DNA from: Bacteriovorax sp. MedPE-SWde
GTDB lineage: Bacteria > Bdellovibrionota > Bacteriovoracia > Bacteriovoracales > Bacteriovoracaceae
NCBI GenBank assembly: GCA_001874305.1
Contig: MPCU01000002.1
Coordinates: forward strand, 496,001-560,000
Direction: 5' to 3'
Length of the DNA stretch: 64,000 bases
Both the position numbers and the translations under genes were made by a program. Under the pieces are notes generated by a model. The model was given only the letters and a program-made list of their open reading frames with translations, searched no databases and was not told the origin of the DNA. Of the stretch, positions 63,113-64,000 are shown piece after piece. How positions within the stretch are numbered: the first letter of the stretch is position 1; each line of letters opens with the position of its first letter.

Positions 63113-64000
63113 CTAACCTATTAAGAAGTCCATGATTCTTGTCATGGCCTCATCAAAGCTATCCTTAGGAAGAACGAGACTAATTCTCGCACAGTTAGGG
63201 GTTCCAAATGCAGAACCAGGCACCATTGCTACTCCAAACTTCTCTAAAAGCTCTTCACATAACTGAGGGGAATAGTCGGTATTATCTTCATCACTTGATT
63301 TAAAACGATCCATTACTGGACACTGAGAAAAGTCGACCATGTAGTAGAAAGCAGAGTGTGTTTGATACCAGCACTTATCTAGTTTCGCTTCACGAAATTT
63401 CTCTCTTACTATTAAAGAATTATCTCTTAAGTGATTCTTAATCGGTGTTAGATATTCTTTAATTTGAGACATATCAAATTTCAAGAGAGCTTTTTGAATT
63501 AATGAGCAAGATCCTGATGCTGTATGACTTTGAAGCTTTGACATTGCCTGAATAATTTCTTTACGAGCAATAGCATAGCCAATTCTCAAACCAGTTGAAG
63601 CAAGATTTTTTGAAATCCCATCTATAACAATTGTTCTTTCTAGAAGACTACTATCATTTTGGTAAAAATATGTTGGCGCTGGATCAAAGTAACTAAGCTC
63701 AAAATAGATTTCATCACTGATGATAAATACATCAGGATACCTCTTCATTAGAGCAGCGAAGTCCTTCATCCATTCTTCACTATAGTGATTTCCTGAAGGG
63801 TTATTAGGGCTATTTATAACTATCGCTTTTGTATTCTTTGAAAGGGCCTCTTCAATTTTTTCAAGAGAAGGAACGAAGGCATCAAAGATTGTAGTTTCTA
63901 CAAGCTTAGTCTCTCCTCCATAGACACTTATCATTTCTGGATATGAGACCCAATATGGAGTGATTAGAACTACTTCGTCACCTGGGTTAATTAGTGCTGC
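63113..64000 (-). CDS. Class I/II aminotransferase, C-terminal part (aspartate aminotransferase-like)
   Basis: Runs off the right edge; the visible part is about 296 residues and continues upstream (the frame reads on through PGDEVVLITPYWVSYPE to the window end). The conserved NSPNNPSG, the PLP-binding Lys in SKNLASTGLRIGY, and the C-terminal Arg in CARISLVL are intact. Likely an aspartate or related amino acid:2-oxoacid transferase. The N-terminus lies outside the window. Confidence 0.9.
   Translation of the reverse strand, partial: AALINPGDEVVLITPYWVSYPEMISVYGGETKLVETTIFDAFVPSLEKIEEALSKNTKAIVINSPNNPSGNHYSEEWMKDFAALMKRYPDVFIISDEIYFELSYFDPAPTYFYQNDSSLLERTIVIDGISKNLASTGLRIGYAIARKEIIQAMSKLQSHTASGSCSLIQKALLKFDMSQIKEYLTPIKNHLRDNSLIVREKFREAKLDKCWYQTHSAFYYMVDFSQCPVMDRFKSSDEDNTDYSPQLCEELLEKFGVAMVPGSAFGTPNCARISLVLPKDSFDEAMTRIMDFLIG

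Noticed and set aside
1-64000. Prophage, insertion sequence, integron, rRNA operon or CRISPR array
   Set aside because: No integrase, transposase, phage structural gene, Cas gene or rRNA sequence is visible on either strand.

Overview
The window looks like an ordinary chromosomal stretch of an AT-rich, Gram-negative, motile bacterium, most likely a Bdellovibrionota relative of the Bacteriovorax/Halobacteriovorax type. This is inferred from the low GC content, the many lipoproteins and outer-membrane barrels, a TIGR02147-type regulator, a large chemotaxis operon with REC fusions, FolE2, and the protein style; no rRNA is present to confirm it. I see no prophage, insertion sequence, integrase, CRISPR array or rRNA. 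One tRNA (Val, anticodon UAC) is present.

Layout. 1-9.6 kb: lipoprotein start (partial), small hypotheticals, a HAD phosphatase, a TorF-like barrel, a Cache-type chemoreceptor, a nuclease-family secreted protein with a PrxQ peroxiredoxin and a glyoxalase II-like enzyme, a Ste24-like M48 protease and a small secreted peptide. 9.6-20 kb: ogt and a glutamine amidotransferase head to head, two alpha/beta hydrolases, a three-gene envelope operon (periplasmic helical protein, barrel, lipoprotein), DUF2797, nth, yidD and dacB. 20-26.5 kb: two divergent outer-membrane channels, priA, lgt, and a TauE-like permease. 26.5-30 kb: an accessory-looking island with a HELAH lipoprotein, a TIGR02147 regulator and an Asp-rich secreted protein. 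30-35 kb: cysS, dihydroorotase, cdd, folE2, response regulator. 35-41 kb: cheA-cheW-cheR/REC-cheB. 41-46 kb: giant GLUG-like lipoprotein and an acyltransferase. 46-57 kb: tRNA-Val, lon, a degenerate HD-GYP protein, a solute-binding protein, a DUF3373-like barrel, a second chemoreceptor, clpX and clpP. 57-64 kb: AhpC, DedA, PilZ, PhoH, a FadL-like barrel, a lipoprotein and a partial aminotransferase.

How parts may work together. The two chemoreceptors, cheA and the giant GLUG lipoprotein share a sigma-28-like element (TAAA-type -35, 15-16 bp, CCGATWA-type -10), with its -10 edge 31-37 bp before each start codon, suggesting one motility regulon. Cyclic-di-GMP signalling is hinted at by PilZ and HD-GYP-like proteins. 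Lon, ClpXP, the M48 protease, Prx proteins and PhoH provide protein quality and stress functions.

Most notable signals. (1) Two promoters of the 27-30 kb island each carry a near-identical 15-bp palindrome (TTAACTAWTAGTTAA) with a second half-matching copy exactly 20 bp to the left, and the lipoprotein/regulator promoter also has a perfect sigma-54 core. (2) The CheR protein is fused to a REC domain and a decayed CheB-like domain, while CheB carries a decayed CheD-like N-terminus. (3) The folE2 leader can form mutually exclusive hairpins, one abutting a U8 run. (4) PriA has lost one of its two zinc sites. Everything functional here is read from sequence by eye; no database search was run.
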